Part shown: piece after piece, positions 18,014-27,393 of the stretch
Numbering within the stretch: position 1 is the first letter of the stretch
How the letters are laid out: every line of letters starts with the position of its first letter
The notes under the pieces: model-generated
The model's database searches: none
Seen by the model: the letters and a program-made list of their open reading frames with translations, nothing else
What the model was told of the DNA's origin: nothing
Program-made: the position numbers and the translations under genes
Assembly (NCBI RefSeq): GCF_019391655.1
Contig: NZ_JAHXPQ010000004.1
Span: forward strand, 526,695 to 590,694
DNA from: Mucilaginibacter rivuli
Lineage (GTDB): Bacteria; Bacteroidota; Bacteroidia; Sphingobacteriales; Sphingobacteriaceae
Length of the DNA stretch: 64,000 bases
Direction: 5' to 3'

Positions 18014-18721
18014 ATGCAGCTTTTTTACACTCCCGACCTTACCGATAACTCCCCGGTTTATTATTTGAACGAAGAGGAAAGCAAACACTGCATCCGAGTA
18101 TTACGCTTAAAAAAAGGCGATAAGGTACAGTTGATAGATGGCAAAGGCGGCTTTTACGAAGCCGAGATCATTGATGAGCATCCCAAAAGAGTAGCGCTTA
18201 ACTTGTTGACCCAACAACAAGAGTTTGGCAAGCGCAACCATTACCTGCACATTGCTGTAGCGCCAACAAAAAATATAGAACGCTTAGAGTGGTTTTTAGA
18301 AAAAGCTACCGAGATAGGTATAGATGAGATATCACTCATTATCTGCCAGCGCTCGGAGCGTAAAGAGTCAAAAGCCGAGCGACTGAACAAGATCATCACT
18401 GCGGCAATTAAACAATCATTAAAAGCATATCACCCGGTATTGAACGAGGTAACGCCTTTTCAAAAGCTGATCATCAAACCCTTTTCGGGACAAAAGTTTA
18501 TTGCGCATTGCGAACCCGGGGAAAAATTCGACCTGAAAAGTAAAGTTAAACCGGATGGCCGCTACATGATACTGATCGGACCTGAAGGGGATTTTAGTCC
18601 AAAAGAAATTGAAGATGCTTTGCAAAATGGTTTTGAACCAATAACTTTAGGAAATAGTCGTTTAAGAACAGAGACCGCCGCTTTGGGGGCCTGTTTCGAG
18701 ATCAACTATCTTAACCGCTAA
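18014..18721 (+). CDS. rsmE: 16S rRNA (uracil-1498-N3)-methyltransferase
   Basis: RsmE is a SPOUT-fold methyltransferase that modifies U1498 of 16S rRNA. The 235 residues end with the trefoil-knot motifs LIGPEGDFSPKEIE (about 191-204) and LGNSRLRTETAA (about 216-228). The N-terminal PUA-like region is also present. It lies 11 bp after the CorC-like gene and 1 bp before the DUF4159 gene. Confidence 0.94.
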   Translation: MQLFYTPDLTDNSPVYYLNEEESKHCIRVLRLKKGDKVQLIDGKGGFYEAEIIDEHPKRVALNLLTQQQEFGKRNHYLHIAVAPTKNIERLEWFLEKATEIGIDEISLIICQRSERKESKAERLNKIITAAIKQSLKAYHPVLNEVTPFQKLIIKPFSGQKFIAHCEPGEKFDLKSKVKPDGRYMILIGPEGDFSPKEIEDALQNGFEPITLGNSRLRTETAALGACFEINYLNR

Positions 18722-18722
18722 A

Positions 18723-19379
18723 ATGAAACACTTATCTGCCATAGCTGTAATTTGCCTGTTGCTGTTTAGCAGCTTTGGCGATCCTACCTATAAAATGGCT
18801 AAGGTGAAATACAATGGCGGCGGCGATTGGTACGGCGACCGCACCGCGCTACCCAACCTGATAGCCTTTTGCAACGAAAACCTGAAGACCAATTTCCAGG
18901 CGCAGGATGAAACGGTTGAGGTTGGCAGCGGCGAGATATTCAATTACCCTTTTATTTTCCTTACAGGGCACGGCAACGTGATATTTACCGACCAGGAAGC
19001 ACGTAACCTGCGCAAATATTTAGCCGGTGGCGGCTTTTTGCATATTGATGATAACTATGGTTTGGATAAGTTTATCCGCCCGCAAATGAAAAAGGTTTTT
19101 CCCGAGCTGGAGTTTGTGGAACTGCCACCCAATCACCCGATATATCATCAGAAGTACGATTTCCCTAATGGCCTGCCTAAGATACATGAGCATGATGGTA
19201 CCCGTGCGCAAGGCTTTGGTTTGATATATAAAGGCCGCCTGGTTTGCTTTTATACTTATGAATGCGATTTGGGTAATGGCTGGGAAGACTTTGGGACCTA
19301 CCCTAACGATACGCAGGAAGCAAGGCAAAAGGCTTTAAAAATGGGCGCGAACTTAATTCAATACGTTTTAACGCAATAA
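18723..19379 (+). CDS. Secreted DUF4159 domain protein
   Basis: The 218-residue protein has a signal peptide (residues 1 to about 18) and one DUF4159 domain, recognised from YNGGGDWYGDRTALPNL near the start and FIFLTGHGNV in the middle. DUF4159 has a glutamine-amidotransferase-like fold and is frequent in Bacteroidota, but its biochemical role is not known. The genes around it are housekeeping genes and do not point to a function. Confidence 0.85.
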   Translation: MKHLSAIAVICLLLFSSFGDPTYKMAKVKYNGGGDWYGDRTALPNLIAFCNENLKTNFQAQDETVEVGSGEIFNYPFIFLTGHGNVIFTDQEARNLRKYLAGGGFLHIDDNYGLDKFIRPQMKKVFPELEFVELPPNHPIYHQKYDFPNGLPKIHEHDGTRAQGFGLIYKGRLVCFYTYECDLGNGWEDFGTYPNDTQEARQKALKMGANLIQYVLTQ

Positions 19380-19380
19380 T

Positions 19381-19881
19381 ATGTACAAGATAAAGGTTAA
19401 CGATAAAACAGATTTTAATGTTGAAGTAATGGCAAAGGCAACCACGATTAACGATGAGTTGGTAAATGCCGATGTGGTAAAGATGGGAGCTTCAGGCTAT
19501 CATATTATCGAGAACTTTAAATCGTACAATGCAGAGGTGGTGAGCTTTAACCGCGAGGAGAAGACTGCCGAAATTAAAGTGAATGGCAACACCTATCATG
19601 TTAAAGCGAAAGACCAGTTTGATGCACTGTTAGACCAGCTTGGTTTAAGCAACCTGAACGCCAATAAGGTAAGCGATATAAAAGCCCCTATGCCCGGCCT
19701 GGTATTAAAAGTGTTGGTGAACGAAGGTGATGAAGTTAAAAAAGGCGATAGCTTGTTTGTACTTGAAGCCATGAAGATGGAGAATATCATCAAAGCCCCG
19801 GCAGATGCCGTAGTAAAAACCATAAAAATAAAACCGACCGATAAAGTTGAAAAAGGGCAGTTATTGATACTGTTTAAGTAG
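19381..19881 (+). CDS. Biotin/lipoyl attachment protein (biotin carboxyl carrier type)
   Basis: The C-terminal half (about 97-166) is a biotinyl domain with the EAMKMEN motif; Lys132 is the predicted biotinylation site. The N-terminal half (1-75) is a small beta domain like those of the carrier subunits of propionyl-CoA or pyruvate carboxylase. At 166 residues it is a separate carrier protein. The partner carboxylase subunits are not in this window, so the exact complex cannot be named. Confidence 0.9.
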   Translation: MYKIKVNDKTDFNVEVMAKATTINDELVNADVVKMGASGYHIIENFKSYNAEVVSFNREEKTAEIKVNGNTYHVKAKDQFDALLDQLGLSNLNANKVSDIKAPMPGLVLKVLVNEGDEVKKGDSLFVLEAMKMENIIKAPADAVVKTIKIKPTDKVEKGQLLILFK

Positions 19882-19890
19882 GCAGTCAAC

Positions 19891-19923
19891 AATGTCATTT
19901 CGACCGTAGGGAGAAATGACATT
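19891..19923. repeat. Palindromic interspersed repeat between convergent genes
   Basis: An 11-bp perfect stem (19891-19901 with 19913-19923) encloses an 11-nt loop with ACCGTAGGG. The form GTCATTTCGACC...GGGAGAAATGAC is one I recognise as a dispersed palindrome in Bacteroidota genomes. It lies between the ends of the carrier gene and the DUF4197 gene and could also stop transcription on both strands, although no long T-run follows. Confidence 0.8.
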
Positions 19924-19940
19924 CGTTTAAAAATATTGAC

Positions 19941-20693
19941 CTACTTCTTATTCTTATCCGCGTAAGAAAACACCTTTTGCAGTAACGCTGTTGGGCGCGC
20001 GTTCAGGTTGGTGCGGATGTTTAATTCTTCTACGGCTATCTGTACAAATAAGCCTTCAATGGCTTTTTGCGTAGCATAATCGGCAATATCCGGGTTTACT
20101 CTGCTTACAAAGGGTATTTTGTTGTACAAGGTTGCGCCCTGGTTATAGTATTGGGTTGCGCCAACTTTGTTTAAGCTCACTTCAACAATAGGCTTAAATT
20201 TAGCAGTAAGCGCCATCGTAGTTACGCGTTTAAAGTATTGGGTAGCCGAATCGTTGCTGCCTAACAAAATGTTGGTTACATCCTGCAAAGTCATTTGCTT
20301 AACGGCATCAATAAATATAGGCTTGGCTTCTTTAGCTGCATCCTCGGCGGCACGGTTAAGGGATAGGATGATCTTATCACATAAAGCACCCTGTCCTAAT
20401 TGCCTCAACCTTGATTCTACCTTTTGTGCTTCAGGCGGAAATAATATTTTAACAGCGGCATTGCCGAAAAAACCGTCAACGGCTGATAGTTGGGCTGAAC
20501 TTTTGGTGGTACCTTGCTCCAGCGCTTGTTTTAAGGCAGAGCCTATTTCTAAAGTAGATGGTGTGCCGCTTGTGCTTCCGCCGGTTACTTTGTTAACCGC
20601 ATTGTTTAAAGCATCGGGTAATTTTATTTGTGCTGAGCAACTGCAAGTGATTAGTATTGCGGCGGCGAAAGAGAACAGGCGGAAATTTTTCAT
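19941..20693 (-). CDS. DUF4197 lipoprotein
   Basis: The 250-residue protein begins with a lipoprotein signal (residues 1 to about 18, lipobox ITCSC with candidate Cys18 or Cys20) and continues with a DUF4197 domain: DGFFGNAAVKILFPPEAQKV, NRAAEDAAKEAKPIF and the late block ATQKAIEGLFVQIAVEE. The family is widespread, without established activity. It is monocistronic by position, with convergent genes on the left and its own upstream spacer of 82 bp on the right. Confidence 0.88.
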   Translation of the reverse strand: MKNFRLFSFAAAILITCSCSAQIKLPDALNNAVNKVTGGSTSGTPSTLEIGSALKQALEQGTTKSSAQLSAVDGFFGNAAVKILFPPEAQKVESRLRQLGQGALCDKIILSLNRAAEDAAKEAKPIFIDAVKQMTLQDVTNILLGSNDSATQYFKRVTTMALTAKFKPIVEVSLNKVGATQYYNQGATLYNKIPFVSRVNPDIADYATQKAIEGLFVQIAVEELNIRTNLNARPTALLQKVFSYADKNKK

Positions 20694-20775
20694 GTAGATA
20701 ATATTTGCAAATAATAAACCATAAAGGTTTGTACCTGCAAGTAACGAAATTATTGGCTTAAAATTACTTTTTTAT

Positions 20776-21780
20776 TTAAACCGACCGTAGCAGGGTAAAT
20801 ACTAAACCTGCAATTAAAGCAGAAATAGGTATGGTAATGATCCAGGCCCAGATAAGGTTAATGGTAACGCCCCACCTTACGGCAGATATACGTTTTGATA
20901 AACCCACACCAATAATTGAACCGGTTAAAGTATGTGTTGTAGAAACAGGTATACCAAAACGCTCGGTAATAAATAAGGTAACAGCACCGGCGGTTTCGGC
21001 GCTTACACCCTCAAGTGGTGTTATCTTGGTGATCTTGGTACCCATGGTTTTAACGATCTTCCAACCGCCAGACATGGTACCTAATGCTATGGCACTGTAA
21101 CACACCAACGGTATCCATTCCGGCATCGCATCAGAATGCTTCAACACACCTGCTGATATCAGCGAAACGTAAATAATACCCATCACCTTTTGCGCATCGT
21201 TACCACCATGGGCAAAGCTTAACGCGCCCGATGACACCAACTGTAAACGCTTAAACCATTTTTCGGCCTTTGAGGGGCGTGAATTTTTGCAGATGTGCAG
21301 AATAGCGATATTGATTACGTAACCTATTATACTACCGATAACCGGTGCCAAAAAGATAAAGGCGATAGTTTTAATGATAGGCCCCGAGTTGATGGCGCTA
21401 AAAGCGCTTGCACCCATAAACATAGCATTCGTCATACCCGCGCCGGCAAAGCCGCCGATAAGCGTATGCGACGAACTTGAAGGGATACCAAACCACCAGG
21501 TAATTAAATTCCAGGTAATGGCAGCAACAAGCCCGGCTAAAATAACATGCAGGGTAATAAAGTTTTCGAATACGGTTTTGGCTATGGTGTTGGCTACCTT
21601 ATGGTCTTTAATAATAAAGTATGCCAGGAAGTTAAAAGCTGCAGCCCAAAGCACCGCCATAAATGGCGATAAAACCTTAGTAGAAACAACGGTCGCAATG
21701 GAGTTAGCCGCATCATGAAATCCGTTTATAAAATCGAATATGATAGCTAAGGCAATTACAACAACCAATAGTGTGGTCAT
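20776..21780 (-). CDS. Low-affinity inorganic phosphate transporter, PiT family
   Basis: PiT proteins import phosphate, usually as a metal-phosphate complex, with proton or sodium symport. The 334 residues show the two family signatures: FDFINGFHDAANSIAT (about 11-26) and, in the second half, FAHGGNDAQKVMG (about 199-211), plus GIPVSTTHTLTGSIIG near the C-terminus. About ten membrane helices are predicted. It is the second gene after the DUF47 gene, 19 bp away, the common pairing for this transporter. Confidence 0.94.
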   Translation of the reverse strand: MTTLLVVVIALAIIFDFINGFHDAANSIATVVSTKVLSPFMAVLWAAAFNFLAYFIIKDHKVANTIAKTVFENFITLHVILAGLVAAITWNLITWWFGIPSSSSHTLIGGFAGAGMTNAMFMGASAFSAINSGPIIKTIAFIFLAPVIGSIIGYVINIAILHICKNSRPSKAEKWFKRLQLVSSGALSFAHGGNDAQKVMGIIYVSLISAGVLKHSDAMPEWIPLVCYSAIALGTMSGGWKIVKTMGTKITKITPLEGVSAETAGAVTLFITERFGIPVSTTHTLTGSIIGVGLSKRISAVRWGVTINLIWAWIITIPISALIAGLVFTLLRSV

Positions 21781-21799
21781 ATAAATGTTTTTATGATGT

Positions 21800-22450
21800 T
21801 TAGGCGTTCTTTACTAAGATGGTTTCCATTACGTTGGCAGCATCTTCGCACATATCTGTAGCGTTTTCAAGTGTTGCCAGTATCTCTTTGTACTTTATCA
21901 GTTTAATAGCATCTGTTTCGTATAAAAACAGGTCGGCAACGGCACGGTCAAACACATAGTCGGCCTGGTTTTCAATGCTGTTAATGCGGATGCACGAATC
22001 GGCTATATTGCGTACATTTTTCAGGTCTTTCAGTTCGCGTACAGCTTTTTCCATATCAACCGCTCCCTGTAATATCAGGTCGGCCAGTTTTTTGATGGGA
22101 ACGGTAAAATCCTCAACAGCATACAGGTTCATGCGGTTTGCCGCACCCTGAATGTTATCAGCAACATCATCAATCGCGGTAGCCAGGGCATGGATATCTT
22201 CCCTGTCAAACGGGGTGATAAAGTTTTTGCCCAGCTCTAAATATATCTGGTGAGTAAGTTCATCGCCAATATTCTCCAATTTATCTATCTGCTTGTAAAG
22301 CTCATCGCGGGTAGCTGCGTTGTGTGAGTTAACGGTTTCTACCAAAACGGTAGCTATTGCTACCACATTGCTTGCGGCTTGCTCAAATAGGGGGAAAAAC
22401 ACTTTTCGGTCTTTTGGAACGAAATATTGGAATATAGAGTTTAGTGACAT
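21800..22450 (-). CDS. DUF47 (PhoU-like) protein, partner of PiT
   Basis: The 216-residue all-helical protein belongs to DUF47, which resembles PhoU. The patterns FFPLFEQAASNVV at the start and DREDIHALATAIDDVADNI (about 80-98) are typical, the acidic residues being metal-binding in the family. It is the first gene of the DUF47-PiT pair and probably regulates the transporter. A TATATTTG box on the minus strand (22475-22468) lies 17 nt before the ATG. The shared upstream spacer carries phased TTAACA repeats. Confidence 0.92.
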   Translation of the reverse strand: MSLNSIFQYFVPKDRKVFFPLFEQAASNVVAIATVLVETVNSHNAATRDELYKQIDKLENIGDELTHQIYLELGKNFITPFDREDIHALATAIDDVADNIQGAANRMNLYAVEDFTVPIKKLADLILQGAVDMEKAVRELKDLKNVRNIADSCIRINSIENQADYVFDRAVADLFLYETDAIKLIKYKEILATLENATDMCEDAANVMETILVKNA

Positions 22451-22484
22451 GTTATGGTATTGAGCAGCAAATATAAGTTGTCAA

Positions 22485-22587
22485 TGTTAAGTTTATGTTA
22501 AGTGTTGGATTATAAAAAATGGCTTTAAATGGTCAAAATCTTATTTTTTGTTAACGATTGTTAACCGATTGCTGTTTTTGATTAACA
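22485..22587. promoter_or_regulatory. Phased TTAACA repeats, possible Pho-box-like operator
   Basis: On the minus strand TTAACA occurs at 22490-22485 and 22501-22496 (11-bp period, 5-nt gap) and again at 22554-22549 and 22564-22559 (10-bp period, 4-nt gap); a fifth copy is on the plus strand at 22582-22587. Direct TT[AC]ACA repeats with an 11-bp period are the known binding form of PhoP in Bacillus. The spacer lies between the DUF47-PiT pair and a kinase/regulator pair. Regulation by that regulator is inference. Confidence 0.45.
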
Positions 22588-22621
22588 GGGTGTACTTTTA
22601 TCTTCATATCAGCAAAACAGT

Positions 22622-24274
22622 ATGCAGCAAAAAAAACGCCCCGAATATATTATTACCGCTTTTGTGCTTATCGCATTGTCCCTTATCGGGATAATTGTGG
22701 TGCAAGGCTATTGGACATTAAATGCTTATCGTCAAACTAAAAAGCGGTTCGACAGGGATATCGATACCGCTTTGGTACGTGCCATTGGAGATTGCAAAGA
22801 AAGTTATATTGACTCGGTGCGGGTGGTGCTGATAAAACGGTTATCGTCACCTGAGATACAGATCAGGATTGACACTCAATTTTATCCCGGGCCTAAAACG
22901 TATGGCTACAATATACGGTTTTACAAAAAGGATATTGGTGAGAACATAAAAACGCGAACGATAGATGCAGGATTAGACGAAGCAGACTACAAGCGCTACA
23001 AACGAAGAGTACGATACCGGGATAAAAATGACCTGCCCCGTTTGCTTACCGAGATTGCTTTTAACGAACCTGAGGTAATGGCCCGGATATTGGGTTTATT
23101 AAAGGATATGGATATGAAGCAGGGGTCGTCAAATATTATTGATTACCTGCAAAATGATATGGACAAGGGTAATGCAGAAAGAATAAGTAAGAAAATACAA
23201 CAGCTGATATATAACGGAGTGATCACTTTACCCCAAAACTACAGGCGGGCCGATAGCATAAAAATAGCGCGTGCATACAAAAGAGAGCTGAGGCGCATGA
23301 ATATTACAGCAAACTTTCGGTTGGTTTTGCATGACAGGGACATATCACACAAAGCAGCGCGGGCGCGCTATAGCGAAACAGGACAGCATAGCTATAAATA
23401 CCATGGCTTTGTTTATTTTGACCATGGCAATGAACTCACAACATTGAATGTACGGGCCACATTTAACAACCCGCAATATGCCATTATCAAAAATATGATG
23501 CTCACCATGAGCATGTCGGCCTTGTTGATACTGTTCACTACGGCTTGTTTTATTTATATACTACACACCATATTGCGGCAAAAAAAACTGGCCGAGTTAA
23601 AAGACGACTTTATCAATAACATGACGCATGAGTTGAAAACACCATTAGCTACCATTACTGTAGCTATTGAGGGACTGCAAAAGTTTAATGCACTGAACGA
23701 TGCCGAAAAAACGCAGCGCTATTTAGAAACATCGCGCAATGAGTTGAATAAGCTGAATGACCTGGTAACAAAAGTACTCAACATTGCATCCTTCGAGAAT
23801 AATGAACCCGACCTGAGCATAGAGGAGGTAGATATTGATGAAGTGATCAATGGTGTTATAGCATCTGAAAAAATGAAAGCCACTAAAACGGTAAATATTA
23901 CCTATGCCAATGCAGATAAGGTGAGCACAATCCATGCCGATAAGCTACATTTTAGAAATGTGTTGCTCAACCTGGTTGATAACGCGGTTAAGTATTCGCA
24001 CGATAGTGTGGATATTGCAATCGCGGTTTATAAGCAAGATGGTATGCTCTGTTTTGAGGTAAAAGATAACGGTATTGGCATATCTCACGAAAACATGAAA
24101 AATATATTCGACAAATTTTACCGGGTACCTACTGGCAACCTGCATAATGTAAAAGGAACAGGCTTGGGCCTGAGCTATGCAAAATCTATTGTTGAGGCGC
24201 ATGGCGGCACACTAACCGTTAACAGCGAATTATACAGGGGCTGCCAATTTATTTTTACCTTGCCTTTAAACTAA
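22622..24274 (+). CDS. Membrane sensor histidine kinase
   Basis: The 550-residue kinase has an N-terminal membrane helix (about 12-33), a periplasmic domain of roughly 260 residues, a second helix (about 296-317), and the kinase core: the H-box HELKTPLATI with His336, the N-box NLVDNAVKYS, and G-boxes DNGIGIS and GTGLGLSYAKS. No HAMP or PAS domain is obvious. The architecture is common in Bacteroidota (RprX-like). Its stop overlaps the ATG of the response regulator by 1 bp. The signal is unknown; the adjacent phosphate genes suggest, but do not prove, phosphate sensing. Confidence 0.92.
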   Translation: MQQKKRPEYIITAFVLIALSLIGIIVVQGYWTLNAYRQTKKRFDRDIDTALVRAIGDCKESYIDSVRVVLIKRLSSPEIQIRIDTQFYPGPKTYGYNIRFYKKDIGENIKTRTIDAGLDEADYKRYKRRVRYRDKNDLPRLLTEIAFNEPEVMARILGLLKDMDMKQGSSNIIDYLQNDMDKGNAERISKKIQQLIYNGVITLPQNYRRADSIKIARAYKRELRRMNITANFRLVLHDRDISHKAARARYSETGQHSYKYHGFVYFDHGNELTTLNVRATFNNPQYAIIKNMMLTMSMSALLILFTTACFIYILHTILRQKKLAELKDDFINNMTHELKTPLATITVAIEGLQKFNALNDAEKTQRYLETSRNELNKLNDLVTKVLNIASFENNEPDLSIEEVDIDEVINGVIASEKMKATKTVNITYANADKVSTIHADKLHFRNVLLNLVDNAVKYSHDSVDIAIAVYKQDGMLCFEVKDNGIGISHENMKNIFDKFYRVPTGNLHNVKGTGLGLSYAKSIVEAHGGTLTVNSELYRGCQFIFTLPLN

Positions 24275-24975
24275 TGGAAAAAATAAAAGTATTGATGGCC
24301 GAAGACGAGCTGGCGCTGGCGCATATTGTACGCGAAAGTTTGGAAGAACGCGAGTTTGAAGTAATGCTTTGCGCGGATGGCGAGCAGGCATTAAAAAAAT
24401 ATAAAGAGTACAAGCCTGATATTTTGGTACTGGATGTGATGATGCCTAAAGCTGATGGCTTTGAAGTTGCCCGTAAAATAAGAGAAACCGACCGCAGTAC
24501 CCCCATCATATTTTTAACTGCCCGTTCGCAGCCTAAAGATGTAGTAACAGGTTTTGAAGCCGGCGCCAACGATTATTTGAAAAAGCCTTTTAGTGTTGAA
24601 GAGCTGATTGTGAGGATAAAAGTATTGCTAAGTAAAGACAGGGTACTCAATACCCCCAAACTTTTTAAAGACGACCCTAACGAAGTGTTTAATATTGGCG
24701 GTTTGGTTTTTAAGCCCAATAAAAACAGCATTATAAACGGCGTACATGTACAGCAACTTACGTCACGCGAAAGCGATATTTTAAAACTGCTTTGCCGCAG
24801 CGAACAGCAAACCCTGTCGCGCGAAAAGTTGCTGAACGAACTTTGGGGGGATGATAGCTTTTTTAATGCCCGCAGCCTGGATGTGTTTATTACAAAATTG
24901 CGCAAATACTTAAAAACAGACCCATCGGTGCAGATCATCAATATTCGCGGCGTGGGTTATAGGTTGGTTTGGTAA
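24274..24975 (+). CDS. OmpR/PhoB-family response regulator
   Basis: The 233-residue protein has a receiver domain (1-120; acidic pair Glu10/Asp11, phospho-acceptor Asp54 in LVLDVMMPK, the TAR motif and Lys in LKKPF) and a winged-helix DNA-binding domain (about 130-230; LTSRESDILKLL and the recognition region ARSLDVFITKLRKYL). It is translationally coupled to the kinase. Its stop codon is directly next to the stop of the convergent AsmA-like gene, leaving no room for a terminator. Confidence 0.95.
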   Translation: MEKIKVLMAEDELALAHIVRESLEEREFEVMLCADGEQALKKYKEYKPDILVLDVMMPKADGFEVARKIRETDRSTPIIFLTARSQPKDVVTGFEAGANDYLKKPFSVEELIVRIKVLLSKDRVLNTPKLFKDDPNEVFNIGGLVFKPNKNSIINGVHVQQLTSRESDILKLLCRSEQQTLSREKLLNELWGDDSFFNARSLDVFITKLRKYLKTDPSVQIINIRGVGYRLVW

Positions 24976-27393
24976 CTACCTCAAACCTATTTTGATCCTG
25001 CCGTTATCGCCATCCTTTGCTACCAGGTGCAATACAATGCCCTTGTAACGCTTTTTGGCAAGCTCATCCTTATCGGTGATGGTAGAATCCTTTTTTGGAT
25101 TTCGCAGTGGTACATCAATAGCAATGTTTGTGCCTGTGGTAAAGCTGTAGGTACCCGCCACGTCAATGTTGAGCACACTCGAACTGATCTTCATCGGGTT
25201 AATGATCACCTTATCGCCACGCATATCAAATTTAGCGTCCAGGTTAGGGATAGAGATATTATCCAAATTACGGAACGGAAAAGCGAACTTGCCTATACCG
25301 TTAATGGGTTTAAAATTGATGAGGGAGGCATTCTTTAAATTAATAGTGGCATAGCCATTTACCGAGTTTGGTTTCATAACGCCCTTATCGCTAAGGCCAC
25401 CTTTTATTTGTGCCTTGGCGGATAAGAAGCCCTTCAGGTTATCTGATGTGAGCGATGTTAGCCCGAAATTATTGAAGGCGTAAAAAAACTCATGTACATC
25501 CACATTGCTGATTATGGTGCTCAGGATAAATTTATTTTGATTATCCACCTGGTTTATCACCTGCGCGTTTAGTTTGAGCGAGCCGCCTGCATGCTTTACA
25601 CTTACGTTATTAAGTACAAAACCATCTTCGGATAATAAGATATCTGCAGTGGCATTGGTCGCCAGAAATTTATTGTAATAAACCTTATCAACACGGATAT
25701 GCATGTTGGCCTTGCCTTTATCCAACACATTGTACAATTGGTCTATAATATTACCGCTATTGGCAGTTTTGGGTTTGATGTTTTTACGGCTGTTCAAAAA
25801 ACCAAGGAACTCACCCAGGTATAACTGCGGACTGGTTACCTGCCAGTTGAGCACAATCTTCTCAGGAGAGTTATAATACAGGTTGAGGAAATTATTTACC
25901 TTACCTTCCATCAGTACAATACTACGGCCACTTTGCACACGAATGTTTTTCAGGATAAGGTCATTACGCAAAAAGTTGAGCGACAGTGAACTATTGGTAA
26001 GCTGTAAACCACGGGATACATAATTAATGTTGGCATTCTTTAAATTGATAGTACCCGCGATAGCCGGTTTATTAATACGATAATCCACAATATCGGCCTT
26101 ATACTTTAACCGAATATCGGCAATGCCGCTGCCAAATTTAACCACTTTGCCACCCATTAATGTATTGAGGTTAGCTATCGGGAAATGAGAAACGAAATTA
26201 CCTGTAGCATAAGGTTTGGCAAAGTTGACAATGCTCCCTGTATCTATACTAAAAGGCAGGTTGCTGTACTTGCCGGTAAGGTGGAAAAGGTGGATAACCG
26301 AGTTCGAGTCGGTGTTCCCTTTTCTGCTGTCGCGATTATTTGTAAATACTCCGTTAAAACTGCAATCATTTATCACACCGCCGGGAATGGAAAGGCGATT
26401 GTTGCGCATAATTGCTTCTACATGTAAATAAGGACTGCCGCCACCAAAACTGCCCGAAATAGTAGCCTTAACATTAATAGGCCTGTCAAAGTTGAACTTA
26501 TTTATGGTGGGCGTAATGTTTGCTGCCAAAAGCGATGAAGCATCGCGCCAAAGGATTTGTTTTGCGCCAACGTTGATCATAAACTCGCTGGTTTTTTTGC
26601 TTACCGCGAATTTGGCTTCCAGGTCGAACGGGATACTGCCTATTTCAAAGTTGCTGCCTTTAACGTTTATCCTTTCGGCTTTACCATCATAATCTGCAAT
26701 GAGGTTGCCGGTCACAGTTTTATTTTTTAAAAAGCTGCCGTTCTCTGTTTTAAAAGCCATGCTTTTGCTCAGCAGGTTTAAACCGAGCTCAGCATGCCAG
26801 TTATCGCCATGATAATCTATTATTCCGTTCAATTGGTAAACATCATAACTAAAGAGTTTTTGCTTATGGTCATCATCAATAATAACAGTAACATTGGTTA
26901 AGCTAAATTTATGCAATTGTGCTGATGGCCCGCCGCTATCGCCATCATCCACTTTTGCTTTTTTAGAGCCTTTTTTAAATACAGCGGTATTACTGTAGCC
27001 GGAGGTGTCTGTGTACAGGTCAATCGCGGCATTGCTGATATCGATATGGTTAATACTAACAGTGCCTTTAAGCAGGGCAAGCATATTAACTGATACGTTC
27101 ATTATTTTGGCATCTAACAAGGTATGATGATGTTCGGGGTATTTGCTATCCCGCAAGGTAACATTGCGCAATGACAAGGAAACATCCGGGAAATTAGTAA
27201 ATACAGAAGGCTGTATATCGGCAATGGTTAACTTCCCGTTAAGGTTATGGTTAAGCTTTTTTGACACCAGTGCCAGTACATTGGCTTTGTTTGAGCTGAT
27301 ATAGATAAACACCCCGCCAATAACAAGGATAACGATAAGAATAAACAAACTCAGCACTTTTAAGCTAATCTTTAACCATTTCGGCATTTTCAT
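24976..27393 (-). CDS. AsmA-like envelope protein
   Basis: The 805-residue protein has one N-terminal membrane helix (about 9-31) and a long, beta-rich periplasmic part. Residues from about 40 match the AsmA N-terminal pattern (NHNLNGKLTIADIQPSVFTNFP), and the region from about 640-780 matches the AsmA C-terminal type (GYATINLKNASLINFKPI). AsmA-like proteins are thought to carry phospholipids to the outer membrane or to affect outer-membrane assembly. It stands alone on the minus strand, convergent with the response regulator gene. Confidence 0.86.
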   Translation of the reverse strand: MKMPKWLKISLKVLSLFILIVILVIGGVFIYISSNKANVLALVSKKLNHNLNGKLTIADIQPSVFTNFPDVSLSLRNVTLRDSKYPEHHHTLLDAKIMNVSVNMLALLKGTVSINHIDISNAAIDLYTDTSGYSNTAVFKKGSKKAKVDDGDSGGPSAQLHKFSLTNVTVIIDDDHKQKLFSYDVYQLNGIIDYHGDNWHAELGLNLLSKSMAFKTENGSFLKNKTVTGNLIADYDGKAERINVKGSNFEIGSIPFDLEAKFAVSKKTSEFMINVGAKQILWRDASSLLAANITPTINKFNFDRPINVKATISGSFGGGSPYLHVEAIMRNNRLSIPGGVINDCSFNGVFTNNRDSRKGNTDSNSVIHLFHLTGKYSNLPFSIDTGSIVNFAKPYATGNFVSHFPIANLNTLMGGKVVKFGSGIADIRLKYKADIVDYRINKPAIAGTINLKNANINYVSRGLQLTNSSLSLNFLRNDLILKNIRVQSGRSIVLMEGKVNNFLNLYYNSPEKIVLNWQVTSPQLYLGEFLGFLNSRKNIKPKTANSGNIIDQLYNVLDKGKANMHIRVDKVYYNKFLATNATADILLSEDGFVLNNVSVKHAGGSLKLNAQVINQVDNQNKFILSTIISNVDVHEFFYAFNNFGLTSLTSDNLKGFLSAKAQIKGGLSDKGVMKPNSVNGYATINLKNASLINFKPINGIGKFAFPFRNLDNISIPNLDAKFDMRGDKVIINPMKISSSVLNIDVAGTYSFTTGTNIAIDVPLRNPKKDSTITDKDELAKKRYKGIVLHLVAKDGDNGRIKIGLR

